64,000 nucleotides of DNA, from positions 62,001 through 126,000 of the forward strand of contig DATFMP010000033.1 in NCBI GenBank assembly GCA_035266845.1. Reading direction: 5' to 3'. The notes beneath the pieces are model-generated. The model was not told where the DNA came from. It did not search any database and saw nothing but the letters and a program-made list of their open reading frames with translations. The translations under genes and the position numbers were made by a program. This DNA is from DATFMP01 sp035266845. GTDB taxonomy: Bacteria; SAR324; JACQKK01. Of the stretch, positions 62,028 to 64,000 are shown piece by piece (position 1 is the first letter of the stretch; each line of letters starts with the position of its first letter).

Positions 62028-62714
62028 TCAGGCCGAAGCCTTGGGCGTGGCGCCGTGGGTGGAGGGTGCCTGCGCGGCATCGCCCAGCAGGCCCTCGCGC
62101 AGGATGAACTGCACGACGTCCTCCAGGCCCTCGCCCGACTTGAGATTCGTGAACACGAAGGGCAACTCGCCCCGCATGCGGGCCGCATCGCGCGCCATCA
62201 CCTCCAGCGACGCGCCCACCAGCGGCGCCAGATCGATCTTGTTGATGACCAGCAGATCCGAGCGGGTAATGCCTGGGCCGCCCTTGCGCGGAATCTTGTC
62301 GCCCGCCGCCACGTCGATCACGTAGATCGTCAGGTCGGACAGCTCCGGACTGAACGTGGCGCTGAGGTTGTCCCCCCCGCTCTCCACGATGATCAGCTCC
62401 AGCCCGGGGAAGCGCCGGTTCAGATCGTCCACGGCCGCCAAGTTAATCGAGGCATCCTCGCGGATCGCCGTGTGTGGGCAGCCGCCCGTTTCCACGCCCA
62501 CAATGCGCTCGGTGGCCAGCGCCCCGCTGCGCATCAGGAACTCCGCATCCTCGCGGGTGTAGATGTCGTTCGTGACCACGCCGATGTCGATCTCGTCGCG
62601 CAGGCGCTTGCAGAGGCGGTCCACCAGCGCCGTCTTGCCGGAGCCGACCGGCCCCCCGATGCCCAGGCGCAGGGCGGGCCGGTACGGCGTGAGGGAGGGA
62701 GCGTTTGTGATCAT
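62028..62714 (-). CDS. ureG: Urease accessory GTPase UreG
   Basis: A 228-residue SIMIBI GTPase that powers nickel delivery to urease. P-loop GIGGPVGSGKTALVDRL (Lys27), the nickel-binding CPH motif at 79-81 (VETGGCPHTAIRED), VESGGDNLSATFSPEL and the G4 NKIDLA are all present. Its ATG overlaps the ureF stop by 4 bases. The C-terminal ending (AQAPSTHGATPKASA) is a short extra tail. Confidence 0.97.
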   Translation of the reverse strand: MITNAPSLTPYRPALRLGIGGPVGSGKTALVDRLCKRLRDEIDIGVVTNDIYTREDAEFLMRSGALATERIVGVETGGCPHTAIREDASINLAAVDDLNRRFPGLELIIVESGGDNLSATFSPELSDLTIYVIDVAAGDKIPRKGGPGITRSDLLVINKIDLAPLVGASLEVMARDAARMRGELPFVFTNLKSGEGLEDVVQFILREGLLGDAAQAPSTHGATPKASA

Positions 62715-63439
62715 GAGCGGAACAACCGTGAGTATTGGGTTTCGTGGCAGGCACTGGCGATGGCCAGACCGGGCAGCACCGCCCCGATCTCCTCGTCGCC
62801 CAGCGCGAGTCCTTGTGCGGCAGCCGCCGGAATGCGTGCAGCCACGCGGTAGAGCACCTGCTGGCCCTCTGTCTGCCCCAGCGGCACCAGCTTGACCGCC
62901 GCGTTGACCAAGTGCTCGCTGTATGTCCACAGGCAGCCCAGCGCGGTCTGGTGCAGGGGAATCGCCCAGTGCCGCGCCACGGCCGCCAGCGCCAGCACAA
63001 ACGGACAACGCTCCGCCTGCGCCCAGTCCGCGGCGCCGGGCACGCCGAAGCCGGCGGCCAGCCGGGCCAGGGCCGCGCCCATGTGCAGGTCCTCCGCGAG
63101 CAGCTCCGCCGATTCGCGGCTGGCGCAGAGCCGATCGCTCCAGGCCGCGACGGCATCCGCGTCACCGCACTCCAGTGCGGCATACAGCCGAGCCAGCACG
63201 GGTACGTCCAGCCGGCTCCAGGCCTCCGCCTGCAGGCCGGCGATCCAGGCTTCCGCCTGCGACCCTGCGCGCACCCAGCCGGCCTCCACGGCCCACTCCA
63301 GGCCATGGGAGTAGGCAAAGGCACCCACGGGCAGCGCGGGACTGGTGAGCTGCAGCAGGCGCAGCAGCGCCAGCGGCGGCGTGCCCAGAGCCGCCGTCGC
63401 GGCGGCGGGATCGGTGGGCGCGGGGCGTTCAGTGGCCAT
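62711..63439 (-). CDS. ureF: Urease accessory protein UreF
   Basis: A 242-residue all-helical chaperone that joins UreD/UreH and UreG on apo-urease. Typical segments are LLQLTSPALPVGAFAYSHGL then EWAVEAGWV near residue 30-55 and YSEHLVNAAVKLVPLGQTEG near 180. It overlaps ureE by 11 bases and ureG by 4, so the three are translated together. Confidence 0.95.
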   Translation of the reverse strand: MATERPAPTDPAAATAALGTPPLALLRLLQLTSPALPVGAFAYSHGLEWAVEAGWVRAGSQAEAWIAGLQAEAWSRLDVPVLARLYAALECGDADAVAAWSDRLCASRESAELLAEDLHMGAALARLAAGFGVPGAADWAQAERCPFVLALAAVARHWAIPLHQTALGCLWTYSEHLVNAAVKLVPLGQTEGQQVLYRVAARIPAAAAQGLALGDEEIGAVLPGLAIASACHETQYSRLFRS

Positions 63440-63980
63440 GGCCGTGCGTATGGCTGTGGGCGTGCGCTCCGTGCGCTTGCCCCCCGTCACCCTGACCGGG
63501 CCCGTGGTCAAGGCTGCTGTCATGGCTGTACCCGTGGTCCCCATGGCCGTGCGAGTGACCCGCCGCATAGGCGCCGGGCTCCGGCTCGAAGGGTGCCTGC
63601 TCGTCCACCACCGCCAGCCCCAGCGCCCGCACCATGACGTCCAGTACGTGATCGTGCAGATAGCGCAGCCAACCAGGCCCCACCTGCAGCGCGACGTGCC
63701 GGTTGCCCAGGTGATAGCAGGCACGCGACAGCAGCAGCGAGTCGGGCGCCGTCGCGGTCGAGACACGTTCCGGCGCCGCCACCACGCGGATCACCGCGCC
63801 GTCCTCGGCCCGCAGCAGGTCGCCGCCGCGCAACACCTCCCCCCGCGACAGGTAGAGAGCCGCCTCTCGACCGTCGTCCAGTTGGGCCCGCAACCGGCTG
63901 CGGCAACGCAGATCGAAGGGCAAGGTGAGCTGCCCTTGCACGGTGGGCGCGTCCGCGATGCGTTGGGTGATGGTCAGCAT
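63429..63980 (-). CDS. ureE: Urease accessory nickel chaperone UreE
   Basis: A 183-residue metallochaperone. The N-terminal peptide-binding domain (LTLPFDLRCRSRLRAQLDDG) is followed by the metal-binding domain with ACYHLGNRHVALQV and LHDHVLDVMVRALGL, and a long His/Gly/Asp-rich tail (SHGHGDHGYSHDSS, HAHSHTHGHGH) for extra nickel storage. The start at 63980 is 20 bases inside the window edge. The urease structural genes should lie to the right, outside the window. Confidence 0.96.
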   Translation of the reverse strand: MLTITQRIADAPTVQGQLTLPFDLRCRSRLRAQLDDGREAALYLSRGEVLRGGDLLRAEDGAVIRVVAAPERVSTATAPDSLLLSRACYHLGNRHVALQVGPGWLRYLHDHVLDVMVRALGLAVVDEQAPFEPEPGAYAAGHSHGHGDHGYSHDSSLDHGPGQGDGGQAHGAHAHSHTHGHGH

Positions 63981-64000
63981 GGTTCCGGTTCCCGTGCGGC

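Overview
The window is GC-rich, densely packed bacterial DNA. Gene starts mostly have Shine-Dalgarno sequences, and many neighbours overlap by ATGA. The gene set points to a Pseudomonadota chromosome, most likely beta- or gammaproteobacterial: sigma-54 regulation, TcuAB, PanB, a CnoX-like thioredoxin, a Tat-exported binding protein and urease accessory genes. This placement is inference. I see no phage genes, transposases, CRISPR array, rRNA or replication origin.

Region by region. (1) 1-7.9 kb is a nitrogen-scavenging locus. An allophanate hydrolase (cut by the window edge) diverges from a biuret hydrolase, a second isochorismatase-fold hydrolase that may act on triuret, and a small cupin. 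Each direction has a sigma-54-type promoter. A seven-PAS sigma-54 activator follows. (2) 8-14.1 kb is a signalling block: a chemoreceptor behind a structured leader, an orphan ECF sigma factor and a multi-PAS hybrid histidine kinase. (3) 14.3-23 kb holds two serine tRNAs, a MaoC-fold protein, an XRE-like protein, a TPR protein, a pentapeptide-repeat lipoprotein, a TerB-like protein, a thioredoxin-TPR protein and an exonuclease-Nudix fusion. (4) 23.1-28.8 kb is a reduced ebo cluster (eboD-eboE-eboC), a lipase-like gene broken by three nonsense codons, and a dCMP deaminase. (5) 29.3-34.1 kb is a Liv/Urt-type ABC importer operon. (6) 34.9-41.3 kb has small membrane proteins, a PcaC-like protein, a lactonase-like metallo-beta-lactamase, and a large SARP-cyclase-ATPase regulator interrupted by a TAG and a frameshift. 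(7) 41.3-50 kb is an IclR-headed catabolic operon (TPP enzyme, epimerase, cupin, flavoprotein) diverging from tcuAB. (8) 50.5-59 kb has a 2427-residue Ig-repeat lipoprotein and an outer-membrane barrel-like protein. (9) 59.2-64 kb has panB, an amidohydrolase, a degenerate metallo-hydrolase and ureG-ureF-ureE.

Cross-cutting features: a ~210-bp repeat with terminal inverted repeats and ordered internal hairpins occurs three times (2.6, 28.9 and 50.0 kb), always just after or between genes. The biuret/allophanate genes, the amide-type ABC importer and the urease maturation genes together suggest an organism that scavenges urea-type nitrogen. Two genes carry disabling mutations that could be decay or assembly errors.
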